A stretch of 64,000 nucleotides of DNA. It comes from Bacillota bacterium. GTDB taxonomy: Bacteria; Bacillota; Clostridia; Christensenellales; Aristaeellaceae. Numbering within the stretch: position 1 is the stretch's first letter; each line of letters starts with the position of its first letter. The notes beneath the pieces are model-generated. The model was not told the DNA's origin, ran no database searches, and was given only the letters and a program-made list of their open reading frames with translations. Shown one piece after another: positions 47,176 to 56,457 of this stretch. The DNA is taken from NCBI GenBank assembly GCA_023413135.1, contig JAEZQK010000125.1:1-64000 (forward strand), written 5' to 3'. A program made the translations under genes and the position numbers.

Positions 47176-48921
47176 CTATTCGTCTTTCTCTACAAAGCTG
47201 GCCATCACGTAGCCTTCCATAGCGTCCGTCTTCACCTTGAGCCAGCCGTCGGGCAATTCCTCCAGCACCAGCAGCTTTTGCCCGTAATACAGTTGGCGCA
47301 CTACCGGTCCTGCCAGGCTGGGTTCGCCGCGCAGGTTCAGCGTGGAGTTTTCCGCGATCAGCGTCACCTTGGCTTGCCACTCATTCGGCCCGGGTGTCTG
47401 GGTAAGGGGCATCAAGGTAGGCCGCGGCGTAGGCGTGGCCGGCGGGCCCGGCGTTGCCAGGAAGGCCGCATCAATGGGCGGCTGTGGCGACGCCTGGGAT
47501 TTCATTTTTACCAGCGTCATGCCAGGATAATAGAACTCCAAAATTTGCGCAAACGTAACATTGTCCTTGAGCGCCATCCACTCCGCGCCCCGCTGGCTCA
47601 TGCCGACGCCGTGGCCGTACCGCCTTGATTCAACAACGAAGCTGTCCTCCGTTTCCCGCACGCTTACAATCTCATTGCTGTCGCCGTTGATGGCCAAATG
47701 CAGCGCGGTTTCCGCATCGGGGAAGATGGGAATATCTACGGTCAACGCCTGCGGCACCGGCTGCATCGCCGTCCACTTCGGAGCCTCCGGCGTAACGCTT
47801 GGAACAGGCGTCTGTGTTTGCACAAGGAAGAAGGATTCCTCCTCCTGCATTGTTTCTGAAAGGGGCTTCCTGCCCTCTGCCCGCACGTCAAAGCGAAGCA
47901 TGGTCATGATCCTGGATGGCTCGCCGAACTTTGGCGTATGCGCCGCAACGCCATTAACGGCCGTAACGCGGATATTGGCAGGATCCCCATCATACCCAAG
48001 GGCCGCAAGCTGACCTGACAGCGCATTTTTTAAAAGCGTTATCAAGGGATCATCTGTCGCCGTGTTCGTAAAAGACCGGGGCACCGCATAGCTTACGACT
48101 ACACTGAGCGGATTTTCAAGATCATAAGGGTCATCCTGCATGACGCTGCCGCCCGGATCCTGGCCGCCCCATACATGCTGCACAAGCTCCGTCTGGCCAC
48201 CGTTGCTGGCTGAATAAAAGCAGTCCGCCAGACCGCCGTTATAATAGCCTACCACGCCCTCGGTTTCCCGCACAGCCTGTAAGGCCTGTTGATTTCCGGG
48301 GAGCATCCCCTTGAACACCTGGTCGTTGGTGTTGTCCACTACGTCGTAATCCTGCGTACTGCCCGTTCTTTTCAGCGCATAGGTACGGGCGGTAACGGCC
48401 TGGGCCTTTAGCGCCTCCAGCGGGAAGGAATCGCTCATTTCATAGGGCACCACGCCCAGCAGGTATTCCTCCATGGGCATGTGCAGCACGGCGCGCAGCA
48501 TCCCATCCTTTATGGATAGTACCAAATCGCCCGTATACAGGCTGTAGTCGCCGTTTAGCCGGAGGCCATTCTCCTCGCCGCCTAATACCGCGTGCCGCCG
48601 CAAAACAAGCTGCTGCCCGGCATTCATGGCCATCCCCTCATAATACAGCATCAATGTGCCCTGCGCGATGGAGATGGTAAGCTTTGAACCTCTTTGAAAG
48701 GTTATCCCGCCTGGCTCCACCGAATAGCTGCCGTCCAGCGCCGCATCCAGCCTGTCGGTTAAGTTGAGCCGCGTCAGCAGCACGCGTACCAGGCCATCTT
48801 GCGCATACGCAAAGGCCGCTGTAAAGGGGGCTTGCAAAGCTTGCGGCAACACAAAGGACAGGAGCAGCATGACAATGATGGCCAGCCCCTTTATCCGCTT
48901 TCCAGGTTCATTCCGCCTCAC
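47176..48921 (-). CDS. SpoIID/LytB-domain secreted protein with SH3 domain
   Basis: The 581-residue protein starts with a signal or membrane anchor (GLAIIVMLLLSFVLPQAL). Residues about 150-320 are the SpoIID/LytB domain (MPMEEYLLGVVPYEMSDSFPLEALKAQAVTARTYAL), which in SpoIID is a lytic transglycosylase of spore-coat engulfment. A C-terminal SH3-type domain (NSTLNLRGEPSLAGPVVRQLYYGQ) should bind the cell wall. A Pro/Thr-rich linker lies before it. This points to a cell-wall-remodelling role, and the presence of the family supports a spore-former lineage. Confidence 0.85.
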   Translation of the reverse strand: MRRNEPGKRIKGLAIIVMLLLSFVLPQALQAPFTAAFAYAQDGLVRVLLTRLNLTDRLDAALDGSYSVEPGGITFQRGSKLTISIAQGTLMLYYEGMAMNAGQQLVLRRHAVLGGEENGLRLNGDYSLYTGDLVLSIKDGMLRAVLHMPMEEYLLGVVPYEMSDSFPLEALKAQAVTARTYALKRTGSTQDYDVVDNTNDQVFKGMLPGNQQALQAVRETEGVVGYYNGGLADCFYSASNGGQTELVQHVWGGQDPGGSVMQDDPYDLENPLSVVVSYAVPRSFTNTATDDPLITLLKNALSGQLAALGYDGDPANIRVTAVNGVAAHTPKFGEPSRIMTMLRFDVRAEGRKPLSETMQEEESFFLVQTQTPVPSVTPEAPKWTAMQPVPQALTVDIPIFPDAETALHLAINGDSNEIVSVRETEDSFVVESRRYGHGVGMSQRGAEWMALKDNVTFAQILEFYYPGMTLVKMKSQASPQPPIDAAFLATPGPPATPTPRPTLMPLTQTPGPNEWQAKVTLIAENSTLNLRGEPSLAGPVVRQLYYGQKLLVLEELPDGWLKVKTDAMEGYVMASFVEKDE

Positions 48922-48983
48922 GCCTTATCCTCCTTAACACCTTCTTCGCATTAATGAATTAACGAATGACAAGCATACATTAT

Positions 48984-51221
48984 TCAATATTTCCGTGTCC
49001 AATATTCTACATAGGCATCCAGGCTGCGTACGGCGGAACGGATGTCGCCGTAAACGGGTAGGCCGTTTTCCTCCAGATACTGCACAAAAGGCAAAAAGTG
49101 CTTGCCGGCGTTGACCGAGATGACAACGGGCTTGTGATGACGTTTTGCCGCTTTTACAAGCAGCGGCCCGATGGCATCCTCATCCAGATAGTCCTGCAAC
49201 GTTTTGAGGTTTTCGATATGGGGGACAATGGCCACAAACATACAGTCCACTTTGGGATCGGAGAGCACAGCCTCGATGTACGCCGCATAACCCACATCGT
49301 CGGTCATGGGCGTCAGGTCCAAAAAGGCGGTCCCGGAGCTTACCAGGCCGTGGGTGTTTAATTCCCGTATCCGTGCAGCGGTTTCCGGCGCAAAGTCCGC
49401 AGGCTTCAAATACCGCAACAGGTCTGCCCCCATGGTGGCGTCCAGGCCGGCGTTGACCACCCCGGCCACCCGGCAGCCCTTGGGCTTGCGGCCCGAGAGC
49501 ATGGCGAATGCCTTGGTGAAGTGATAAAAATCGTCCAGCTCCTCGGTCAGCACGCAACCGGCCTGCATGCAGGCGGCCTTGAACACATCATAACTGCCGG
49601 AGATGGAAGCGGTGTGGGAAGCGGCGGCCTTGGCCCCGGCCTCCGTACGGCCGGATTTGTATACGATCACAGGCTTTTTGGAGCGCTTGGCCAGCTCGTA
49701 AAAGCGCCTGCCCTCCCCCGCGCCCACGCCTTCCAGGTAAAGGGCCATTACTTCCACTGCCTGATCCGATTCAAAATACTCCATCAGGTCCGGCAGGTTC
49801 ACATCCACCTTGTTGCCAAAGCTGACAATGGTGTTGAATATGGCGGCATACGGGTTCCGTTCCACGCTGGTAATGCCCATGGCGCCGCTTTGGGTGAGCA
49901 GCGCTACATTGCTCGTGGGGCCCAGCGGGATGCGCATGCGCTTCTCATCGATGAACAGCGTGTTGACGCCCTTTTCGAAATCCCTGGGCGCACGGAAAAC
50001 ACCCATACAGTTGGGGCCGATGACGCGTACGCCAGGCTGCCTTACCTCCCCCATGCCCTTTACAAAATCCTCATACCGCATGTCCGCCGGAATTCCGGAA
50101 ATGAGGATCACCGATTTCCCCGGCGGCACCTTAAGTACAAAGTCCAGGGAATACTGCCCGGGGGCGGCATACACCACCAAATCGTAGGGATTGGGAATGT
50201 CGTCCAGGCTCTTGTACAGGGGATATGTATGGCCCTGGACTTGGGCTTCACCGCCCTTGGGGTTCAAGCAATATACATCGTCCCTGTTTAGTTCCGCAAA
50301 CAAAGTCACGATGTTTCTTGCCATGCTGTATTTTTCAGCCTTGGTGGAAACGCCCGCCACTACAATGCCCCGGGGATGAAAGAACCCTTTCAAGTGGGAT
50401 GCGTCCGGCAGCGCGGTGACAGGAGCGGATTCTTCCGCCGGGGTATACTCGGCATAACCGTCCACCGCCACAAAGCGGCCATCCTTCGAAAATACGATAG
50501 GATTCAAGTCCAATGCTTTCAAATAGAAGGGAGGCCTGCGCCCGGAGAGGAAGGAGAAGGCGATGCCCAACTCCGATATCCGCGCTACGCCGGCTGCGAT
50601 CATGTTCAAATACTCCGGATGCCCCATGTCCGCATACTTGTGCTTTATGTTCAGGCTTTGGGTGAAGCTCTGCGCATCCTCAAAGCTTACGGGGGCCAGG
50701 AACAGGTTGGCCGGGTCGTAGTATTTGGCAAAAAACTCCGCGTCGTCCCCGCCCTTGGACAGCGTCACCACCGGGCCAAAGGAAGCATCCTCCTTGAGGC
50801 CAATCATGATTTCGTTGCCCAGCGCCTGGGTGAAGCGGATGAACTCCACGATCAGGAAACCGTCGATGTGGGGTTTTTGCTCCTCAACAAAATGGGAAAG
50901 AACCTCCTCCCGCATCTGCTCCAATAAAAAGCGCACAAACAGCGGATCGCGGATGGTCACCCGCTTCACGCCGCCATAGCGCTGGTTGTGGGCCAGGTCC
51001 CTGGAAACGATCTTGATCATCAGGTCCTTGCCCGGAAAGCGGGAAAGCATCTGCTCGGTAACTTCCCTTGCGTCCTTAACGTAAACATACTGGGGCACAT
51101 CCATCCCCGCCAGCTTTAGCAGCTGATAAACCTCATGCTCGTGCAGTGTGTGCCGTCCCTGTGCATGCGCCGCATGCATAATACCATCCATGCGGTCCAA
51201 AACGCTTTGTTCCCAAGCCAT
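48984..51221 (-). CDS. NDP-forming acyl-CoA synthetase (ACD-like)
   Basis: The 745-residue protein begins (ATG 51221 after GGAGGG) with an ATP-grasp half: HEVYQLLKLAGMDVPQYVYVKDAREV, DLMIKIVSRDLAHNQRYGGVKR and LNPIVFSKDGRFVAVDGYAEY. A CoA-binding half follows: RGIVVAGVSTKAEKYSMARNIV, VILISGIPADMRYED, GPNCMGVF and the ligase segments ALLTQSGAMG and VNAGLDATMGADLLRYL. Here the ATP-grasp part comes first, the reverse of many ADP-forming acetyl-CoA synthetases. It interconverts acyl-CoA plus ADP and phosphate with acid plus ATP, a way to save energy in fermenters. Confidence 0.83.
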   Translation of the reverse strand: MAWEQSVLDRMDGIMHAAHAQGRHTLHEHEVYQLLKLAGMDVPQYVYVKDAREVTEQMLSRFPGKDLMIKIVSRDLAHNQRYGGVKRVTIRDPLFVRFLLEQMREEVLSHFVEEQKPHIDGFLIVEFIRFTQALGNEIMIGLKEDASFGPVVTLSKGGDDAEFFAKYYDPANLFLAPVSFEDAQSFTQSLNIKHKYADMGHPEYLNMIAAGVARISELGIAFSFLSGRRPPFYLKALDLNPIVFSKDGRFVAVDGYAEYTPAEESAPVTALPDASHLKGFFHPRGIVVAGVSTKAEKYSMARNIVTLFAELNRDDVYCLNPKGGEAQVQGHTYPLYKSLDDIPNPYDLVVYAAPGQYSLDFVLKVPPGKSVILISGIPADMRYEDFVKGMGEVRQPGVRVIGPNCMGVFRAPRDFEKGVNTLFIDEKRMRIPLGPTSNVALLTQSGAMGITSVERNPYAAIFNTIVSFGNKVDVNLPDLMEYFESDQAVEVMALYLEGVGAGEGRRFYELAKRSKKPVIVYKSGRTEAGAKAAASHTASISGSYDVFKAACMQAGCVLTEELDDFYHFTKAFAMLSGRKPKGCRVAGVVNAGLDATMGADLLRYLKPADFAPETAARIRELNTHGLVSSGTAFLDLTPMTDDVGYAAYIEAVLSDPKVDCMFVAIVPHIENLKTLQDYLDEDAIGPLLVKAAKRHHKPVVISVNAGKHFLPFVQYLEENGLPVYGDIRSAVRSLDAYVEYWTRKY

Positions 51222-51246
51222 GGTGTTCCCTCCTTGCCATGGTATA

Positions 51247-51957
51247 TTAGCCAATCAAACGTGTGATGAGTTCCGAAAGGGGCAGATAGGCCATGGGCAC
51301 GAAAATGGCCGGAAGCAAATTGCCTACCGATAAATGCTTGTCATACAAAAGATTCAGACCGATGCCAATGATGAGCAGCCCGCCCACGGCGCTCATTTCG
51401 GCGATCAGCACCGGCGTAAACAACGGGGATGCCCACTGGGCCAGAAGAGCGATGGTCCCCTGGTACACGAGCACCGCCAGCGCGGACATCGCAACGCCCG
51501 GCCCCATGGTGCTGGCGAATACGATGGCGGAGATGCCGTCCAATGCGGATTTGGCGATCAGCGTGCTGTGATCGCCCTTCAGGCCGCTTTCCAGCGAGCC
51601 TACAATGGCCATGGCCCCTACGCAATAGACAAGGCTGGCGGTGACAAAGCCTTTGGCAAAGTTGTTGTCCCCGGCGTCATGCTTCCCGGCCAGCAGTTTT
51701 TGCATGCGCTGCCCCAATTGATCCAGCCGCTTTTCAATATTCAAAAGTGCGCCGATCCAGCCGCCGGCTACAATGGAAATAATCACTGCCATCATGTCCT
51801 GGGTCTTGATGGCACCCATAACGCCGATAACCAGCACGCACAGCCCCAGACCCTGCATCACCGTTTCCCGAAGCCTTTGGGGCAGGCCCTTGCGCAAAAG
51901 GATGCCTGCCAGCGAACCCAATAAAATGGCAGCCGTGTTAATAAGCGTGCCGATCAT
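51247..51957 (-). CDS. DUF554 membrane protein
   Basis: The 236-residue protein has about seven hydrophobic helices and DUF554 features: GTLINTAAILLGSLAGILLRKGLPQRL at the start, IEKRLDQLGQRMQ in the middle and LIIGIGLNLLYDKHLSVGNLLPAIF near the end. It may be a transporter, but no substrate is established. It is upstream of and probably separate from the acyl-CoA synthetase gene. Confidence 0.85.
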   Translation of the reverse strand: MIGTLINTAAILLGSLAGILLRKGLPQRLRETVMQGLGLCVLVIGVMGAIKTQDMMAVIISIVAGGWIGALLNIEKRLDQLGQRMQKLLAGKHDAGDNNFAKGFVTASLVYCVGAMAIVGSLESGLKGDHSTLIAKSALDGISAIVFASTMGPGVAMSALAVLVYQGTIALLAQWASPLFTPVLIAEMSAVGGLLIIGIGLNLLYDKHLSVGNLLPAIFVPMAYLPLSELITRLIG

Positions 51958-51991
51958 AATAATTCAGCCCTTCATTAGTAGGAATGATTGG

Positions 51992-52024
51992 AAAAAACCT
52001 GCCCGGAGATACGCTCAGGGCAGG
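51992..52024 (-). terminator. Terminator of the L21-Prp-L27 operon
   Basis: The minus strand has CCTGCCC...GGGCAGG (51998-52004 with 52018-52024) followed by TTTTTT, ending the operon after rpmA. Confidence 0.82.
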
Positions 52025-52047
52025 CTGTTTTGCATAAAAGGAATCAC

Positions 52048-52344
52048 TTATTGGGCAGCGGCCTGTTCGGCAGGATAAACGCTGACCTGCTTCTTGTCTT
52101 TGCCCAGACGCTCGAAGCGGACGACGCCGTCCACCTTGGCGTACAGGGTATCATCCTTGCCGATGCCTACGTTCAGGCCGGGATGGATGTGGGTACCGCG
52201 CTGCCGGACCAGGATGTTGCCGGCCAGGGAGAATTGGCCGTCAGCCCTTTTCGCGCCAAGGCGCTTGCTTTCGCTGTCCCGGCCGTTACGGGTGGAACCA
52301 ACGCCCTTTTTATGGGCGAAATATTGAAGGTTCAGCTTGATCAT
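52048..52344 (-). CDS. rpmA: Ribosomal protein L27
   Basis: The 98-residue protein begins MIKLNLQYFAHKKGVGSTRNGRDSESKRLG, which is L27 with the Bacillota-type N-terminal extension that Prp removes after the Phe-Ala region. Its start overlaps the prp stop (ATGA) after GGAGG. L27 helps in the peptidyl transferase centre. The C-terminus has an Ala/Gln-rich short tail. Confidence 0.97.
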   Translation of the reverse strand: MIKLNLQYFAHKKGVGSTRNGRDSESKRLGAKRADGQFSLAGNILVRQRGTHIHPGLNVGIGKDDTLYAKVDGVVRFERLGKDKKQVSVYPAEQAAAQ

Positions 52345-52688
52345 GTCGGTTTCCTCCATTCTTGTATCGACAGGTGGACATGTTTGGGATATTGCTCAGC
52401 CAGATCGCCAATGCCCTGCTGCAAACATTTCAATAGCACCTGACTGTCATGCTGCTGCTCCAGATTAAGGTTCTCCGGCAACAACACCTGTAAATATGCG
52501 TTCTTTGGCCGTCTTTTTACCTTGACCTGGATGTTCGCCACGCTTTCCAACGCATTGACGCAAGTTAATGTAAGGGCGGATACGGCGGCGCACACGATAT
52601 CGATGCCTGCCTCGGCATACCCTGTATGACCTTCACATTGAAATCCGCAAAACATCTCCTGTGCACGAAGCAGCGTGACGGCAGTCAT
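52341..52688 (-). CDS. prp: Ribosomal-processing cysteine protease Prp
   Basis: The 115-residue protein lies between L21 and L27, the characteristic place. It has the catalytic His in CEGHTGYAEAG and the Cys in DIVCAAVSAL. It cuts the N-terminal extension of L27, and the extension is present in this window's L27. Start overlaps L21 by one base. Confidence 0.93.
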   Translation of the reverse strand: MTAVTLLRAQEMFCGFQCEGHTGYAEAGIDIVCAAVSALTLTCVNALESVANIQVKVKRRPKNAYLQVLLPENLNLEQQHDSQVLLKCLQQGIGDLAEQYPKHVHLSIQEWRKPT

Positions 52689-52996
52689 TATGCTTTAATG
52701 GCGGTGATCTCTACTTTGGTATAGGGCTGGCGGTGGCCCAGTTTGCGCTGGGAACTCTTTTTGCTCCTGTAGGTGAAAACAGTGATCTTTTCACCCTTGA
52801 GCTGCCCAAGAACCTTGCCCTCCACCTTGGCGCCTGTGACGATGGGTGTACCGGCCTTCACGCCGGAATCGGTGCCCAGCAGAAGCACGTCAAAGGTTAC
52901 GGGGCTGTCCACTTCCTGATTGAGTTTTTCGATGTAGATCACATCGCCCTGGGATACACGGTATTGCTTGCCACCTGTCGCAATGATTGCATACAT
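52688..52996 (-). CDS. rplU: Ribosomal protein L21
   Basis: The 102-residue protein begins MYAIIATGGKQYRVSQGDVIYIEKLN and ends with GHRQPYTKVEITAI, both standard for L21. ATG 52996 follows AGGAGG. The frame upstream to 53095 lies in the leader and is not translated. First gene of the L21-Prp-L27 operon. Confidence 0.97.
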   Translation of the reverse strand: MYAIIATGGKQYRVSQGDVIYIEKLNQEVDSPVTFDVLLLGTDSGVKAGTPIVTGAKVEGKVLGQLKGEKITVFTYRSKKSSQRKLGHRQPYTKVEITAIKA

Positions 52997-52999
52997 GGC

Positions 53000-53085
53000 G
53001 CAGCACCTCCTACGTTTACTCGCCGGGCATTGAGGTTGCGCTAAAACGCATTTGGACAGACCTCTCCCGAGCGGCTTGCCCGTAT
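53000..53085 (-). promoter_or_regulatory. L21 leader RNA (autoregulatory element)
   Basis: About 90 untranslated bases lie between the promoter and rplU, with segments such as GGGAGAGGTCTGTCCAAATGCG just before the ribosome site. Bacillota L21 operons commonly have an L21 leader here, bound by L21 to repress itself. I assign it by position and general resemblance. Confidence 0.55.
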
Positions 53086-53114
53086 ACGATAGCATAGTTG
53101 CAATCCGTTGTCAA
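53086..53114 (-). promoter_or_regulatory. Promoter of the L21-Prp-L27 operon
   Basis: The minus strand has TTGACA (53109-53114), a 17-base spacer and TATCGT (53086-53091). The -35 is consensus. Confidence 0.78.
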
Positions 53115-53129
53115 GCAGAATCTCCCTTT

Positions 53130-53440
53130 ATACCAGGGCAAAAGCATTTGAATCCCTATTTTCCCCATAAGCCAATTCGTATCCTCCTCTTTGGGTCCAG
53201 GGCCCGCAGGCCCTGGTCGTTTTAAGGGGGATATGGGGAGTGCAGGGGGGAGGTAAGGGGGGAAATCGAAATCCCCCCTACTCCCCCTTGCGTCGTCCTC
53301 GTCAGCCCGACACGACATATCCAAGGCATTTTTAACATACTCCGTATCGTTTTCAGGGGTATTTCGCCCCTGCGGGGGCGACCAGGGCTTTCCGGTCGCC
53401 CTGGACCTTCGGAGGCATCCTCTCTTGTTCTTTAAAACTT
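53130..53440. repeat. GC-rich intergenic element with several hairpins
   Basis: No gene fits this stretch. It holds CCAGGGCCCGCAGGCCCTGG (53197-53216), GCCCC-TGC-GGGGGC near 53366-53379 and CCAGGGC/GCCCTGG (53382-53388 with 53398-53404), plus long G- and C-runs. Such modules resemble interspersed repeat elements of Clostridia. Whether it is a dispersed repeat needs a genome comparison. Confidence 0.45.
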
Positions 53441-53493
53441 CAAATGCGACCGCCCTGCCCTTTATACAGGTCAAAAAACAGAAGAAAAAGACG

Positions 53494-53814
53494 CTATTTG
53501 GAAACTTCCATGCGCCATTTTCCCTGCAAGGATGACGGCATCATAACCCTTAAGCGGCAGGCACCACGCTTTAAGCTTGCCTTGCCGCCATAGGATACAT
53601 TCAGTTCCCACAGGCTGCCGCTGGGCATGGTAGTCAGGCTCACCGCTTCAGGGTTGGAGGGAAACAAGGCTTTTAGCCTTTGCTGCGTTTCCCGAAGCGC
53701 ATGCACGCGCTTTACGCCATCCTTTTCCGTTAATTTTGCCTCATTGGCCGCAAACCATGACCAGAAGGCAGCGATTTGTTCATCGGTGCATTCTTTGGCT
53801 TTAAATAAACTCAT
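53494..53814 (-). CDS. Hypothetical protein
   Basis: The 106-residue protein starts at ATG 53814 after GGAGGG. It has an N-terminal helix (CTDEQIAAFWSWFAANEAKL), then a beta-rich part (GSLWELNVSYGG, RLRVMMPSSLQGKWRMEV). It stands alone between repeat-rich regions. I do not recognise it. Confidence 0.65.
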   Translation of the reverse strand: MSLFKAKECTDEQIAAFWSWFAANEAKLTEKDGVKRVHALRETQQRLKALFPSNPEAVSLTTMPSGSLWELNVSYGGKASLKRGACRLRVMMPSSLQGKWRMEVSK

Positions 53815-53942
53815 ATAGCTTGCCCTCCTTCTATGAATAAAGGCGCACCAATGAAAAAAGCGCTTTGGCACGCTCTAAGTTTATGCTATAGTATACCATA
53901 AAAGCAGCTTGCTGGCTATTTGATTTTATGGTGTTCTCATAT

Positions 53943-53983
53943 AAAAAGAGGCCGTCGTGCTAAGCACATATTACGACAACCTC
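53943..53983 (-). terminator. Intrinsic terminator
   Basis: The minus strand has GAGGTTGTCGT-14-base loop-ACGACGGCCTC (11 bp with G-T pairs) followed by TTTTT. No clear gene lies directly upstream, so it may end the distant DUF3788 transcript or an unseen small RNA. Confidence 0.7.
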
Positions 53984-54184
53984 CATGACACTATACGTCA
54001 CTCCAGATGAAAACGCGCAACACATCAACGTAGGGCGGGGGCGGGCGTTCGCCGCTTGTTATATATGCATTCATTTGCATAGGATAGTAGTTTGTCAACA
54101 ACAGAAGTTTCGTTTTCGTTAATCAATATTTTCCCTGCCAAGGCTGCACTTGCAGATGGCTGTTGCGCGAAATACATCATAAGC

Positions 54185-54530
54185 CTTCCCCTTGAGGGGA
54201 AGGTGGCGCGCAGCGCCGGATGAGGTGGTCTGCTTCGGGAATAATGCTACCATGAATACCTCATCAGTCGACTTCGTCGACAGCTATCCCATCTGGCTCA
54301 ATCGTCGCATTGCGAACGAGAGTTCGCAATGCTCGTTTCGCCAGCCTCCTCCGCCTCGCTTCGCCCCTCCATCTGGCTCAATCGGCGTACTGACTCGCTG
54401 CCGCTCGCATCACTTGTTTCGCCAGCCTCCTCCACCCCTCCCATTTCCGCCACAGGCGGGGTCGGGGTTCCGGAGCCACAGGCGGCGCTTCGGCTTCGGA
54501 GCCCTCAAGGGGAAGCCTCCTCTGGCTGTT
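54185..54530. repeat. Interspersed intergenic repeat with internal duplications
   Basis: The stretch begins with CCTTCCCCTTGAGGGGAAGG and ends with the inverted CCCTCAAGGGGAAG, bordering a module. Inside, ATCTGGCTCAATCG occurs at about 54291 and 54371, and TTTCGCCAGCCTCCTCC at 54336-54352 and 54417-54433, each about 81 bp apart. A perfect hairpin CATTGCGAAC-GAGA-GTTCGCAATG is at 54308-54331. This looks like a repeated Clostridia intergenic element. No gene is present. Confidence 0.7.
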
Positions 54531-54720
54531 TATATTGTCCGTTTTTAAAGCATCTTTTTGAAATGCGATGCGATCATCCATCACCCGTATTCCGTAATTT
54601 CTGTAGTTGACAGTCCACTGGTTTGCAATATCCCGGTATTTGCGGCGAACGCCCGTCCTCGCCCTACGTTGATCTGACATTTTCGGAGCAGCCCCCATAT
54701 TCATTTTGCATGAGTAGCCG

Positions 54721-55149
54721 TCAGGATGCCGCCCGGAGCCTCACCAGTGAGATCAGGTCGCGCATGGCAGGCTCGTCCGCAATCTTCAGCATCAGCCACC
54801 GGCCGCCCAGGGAGAAGGGCGTTCGGCGGTACAGCGCCTGTGTGTCTTCATGAAGCCCGGGAAGCACATCAGGCATGTTCGCTTCCTCCCTTTGGCCGAT
54901 GACCACCAGCGCAATAAAGTGCCCGGCCATGGGATACAGCGTGCACAGCGATCTGCCGCTCTTTTTGTATTTCACATTCCAACCTTTTTGCCCGGCGCAG
55001 CCGCTGTAATAAAGCCGGGGCGCAACGTGAAAGCCGCTCTCCAGCGCATCCCGGGCTTCCTCCCACAAAGCAGAATTCACAAAAGCGGAAATCTCCTCAA
55101 AGGCAGGAGCCCGGTCCGGTCCGTACCATTCATACCATTCCATTTGCAA
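54721..55149 (-). CDS. DUF3788 family protein
   Basis: The 142-residue protein has the DUF3788 pattern: GFHVAPRLYYSGCAGQKGWNVKYKKSGRSLCTLYPMAGHFIALVVIG region near the middle and WLMLKI near the end. The function of the family is unknown. It overlaps the next gene by 20 bases, so they are co-translated. Confidence 0.82.
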   Translation of the reverse strand: MQMEWYEWYGPDRAPAFEEISAFVNSALWEEARDALESGFHVAPRLYYSGCAGQKGWNVKYKKSGRSLCTLYPMAGHFIALVVIGQREEANMPDVLPGLHEDTQALYRRTPFSLGGRWLMLKIADEPAMRDLISLVRLRAAS

Positions 55150-55762
55150 ATCCTTCGCCCATCCGCTTTAAGATGGCATCCTTTTCCTTTTGGGTAAGCA
55201 GCCCGCCATCCAGCGCCCGGAAGATATAGGCGGCAGCTTCCTCCCTTGGCGCCCCATCCCGAATCAAAAGCAGCGCCTGCAAAATGTCCAGAAGGATCAG
55301 CTTGCGCTGGGTGGGCGGAAGCTGATCCACCGGGATAGACGTCAATTCTTCCAGAATGACGGGAGCCATTTCCGGCTTTTGAGGCAGCCAGCTTTGCAGG
55401 CTTTGGATGGCCTGCCGGGCGGTGATGAACTTTTCATCCCGGAAGCGGGCCATGTACTGTTTGAGAGCATCGCCCAACCTGCTTTCCGTATCCCAGCGGA
55501 TGTTCTCCGCCAGAAGCATCACGCCGATGCTGCGCTGATAGGAGTTTACATGGTCCAGCTTTTGCTTGAACGTATCCCAGAAAGGGTATACGTCACTGTG
55601 AACCATGCTCCTCTTTTGCAGCGTCAGGAATGCGGCATAGCGGATGTCGTTGTTCTTTTCCTCCAGCAATCCGATCAAAAACGGGATGTCGTTAGGCTCT
55701 AGCGCCTCCGCCAGTGCCGCCGGGTCCTGCTTTGCGTTAAGCAATGCTTCCAAATCCATCAT
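55130..55762 (-). CDS. HEAT-repeat-like hypothetical protein
   Basis: The 210-residue protein is almost all helical, with repeated units such as DIPFLIGLLEEKNNDIRYAAFLTLQKRS that look like HEAT repeats, which mediate protein contacts. It overlaps both neighbours by a few bases and belongs to one operon with the DUF3788 and GyrI-like genes. Specific function unknown. Confidence 0.65.
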   Translation of the reverse strand: MMDLEALLNAKQDPAALAEALEPNDIPFLIGLLEEKNNDIRYAAFLTLQKRSMVHSDVYPFWDTFKQKLDHVNSYQRSIGVMLLAENIRWDTESRLGDALKQYMARFRDEKFITARQAIQSLQSWLPQKPEMAPVILEELTSIPVDQLPPTQRKLILLDILQALLLIRDGAPREEAAAYIFRALDGGLLTQKEKDAILKRMGEGFANGMV

Positions 55763-56457
55763 ACCAATCCCACGCGCCTTTTCACCGGATGGCGCAGCAC
55801 CGTTTTCAAGTTCTCTGGTTTCGTTTTTCTCGGGTCGCCAAGGTATATCTCGTGGTGCCTTTTGACCATTCCGTTTTTAAGCGGCGTGCCGATGTCGATA
55901 TCCAGGCCGCTTTGATGGATGTACGCCTCCATTTTGGCCAGCGTTTCCGGTTCCTTGTCATAAGGCCCCAAGTGCATCGCCTGCACGCACAGCCCCTCGG
56001 CAAAGGGAACCAATTTGGCCAGATCTGTGTCAAGGTCGGGCTTCTTGCGCCGCACTTCCTCTTTGGCCCAGGCAAAGACCTCTTCCGTCACAAATTCCGG
56101 CTGCCGGATCATGGAGGTCCAACAGTAGCGCTCCTTGCGGCTGAAGAAATCCATGTCCTTGTCATCATCAAGCCACCAAAGGCCTTCCAGCGGCGGGACC
56201 GCATACTCAAAGAAACCTGGAAGCACCTTGCTTCCTTTTGAACTCATTTTAATGGTGAAGGTCAGGGCGTACAGCAGCTCCACTGCCTTTTGATACTCAC
56301 CCCCCTCCTGGTTGGGGTCGCCATGCCCGTCCACCATAAGGAAGAGGATCTCCGGCACGTCGATGAAGCCCGGCTCCCGGGTGGGCTGGTAAAGCTCCTT
56401 ATAGGCCAGCTTGTAATCCATCTTTTCCGCCATAGACTGCCTCACGCTTTCTGCCAC
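55759..56457 (-). CDS. GyrI-like domain protein
   Basis: The 232-residue protein has the GyrI-like small-molecule-binding signature: MDYKLAYKELYQPTREPGFIDVPEILFLMVDGHGDPNQEG near the start, and EGLCVQAMHLGPYDKEPETLAKMEAYI later. Such domains bind drugs or small ligands and occur in resistance or regulatory proteins. It overlaps both neighbours in the same operon. Confidence 0.82.
   Translation of the reverse strand: MAESVRQSMAEKMDYKLAYKELYQPTREPGFIDVPEILFLMVDGHGDPNQEGGEYQKAVELLYALTFTIKMSSKGSKVLPGFFEYAVPPLEGLWWLDDDKDMDFFSRKERYCWTSMIRQPEFVTEEVFAWAKEEVRRKKPDLDTDLAKLVPFAEGLCVQAMHLGPYDKEPETLAKMEAYIHQSGLDIDIGTPLKNGMVKRHHEIYLGDPRKTKPENLKTVLRHPVKRRVGLV

Noticed and set aside
53016..53474. A 152-codon minus-strand frame across the L21 leader.
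   Set aside because: It runs through the L21 promoter and a GC-rich hairpin region, has no ribosome site and is low-complexity.
54192..54610. Two plus-strand frames in the repeat at 54.2-54.6 kb.
   Set aside because: They are translations of internally repeated intergenic DNA without ribosome sites.
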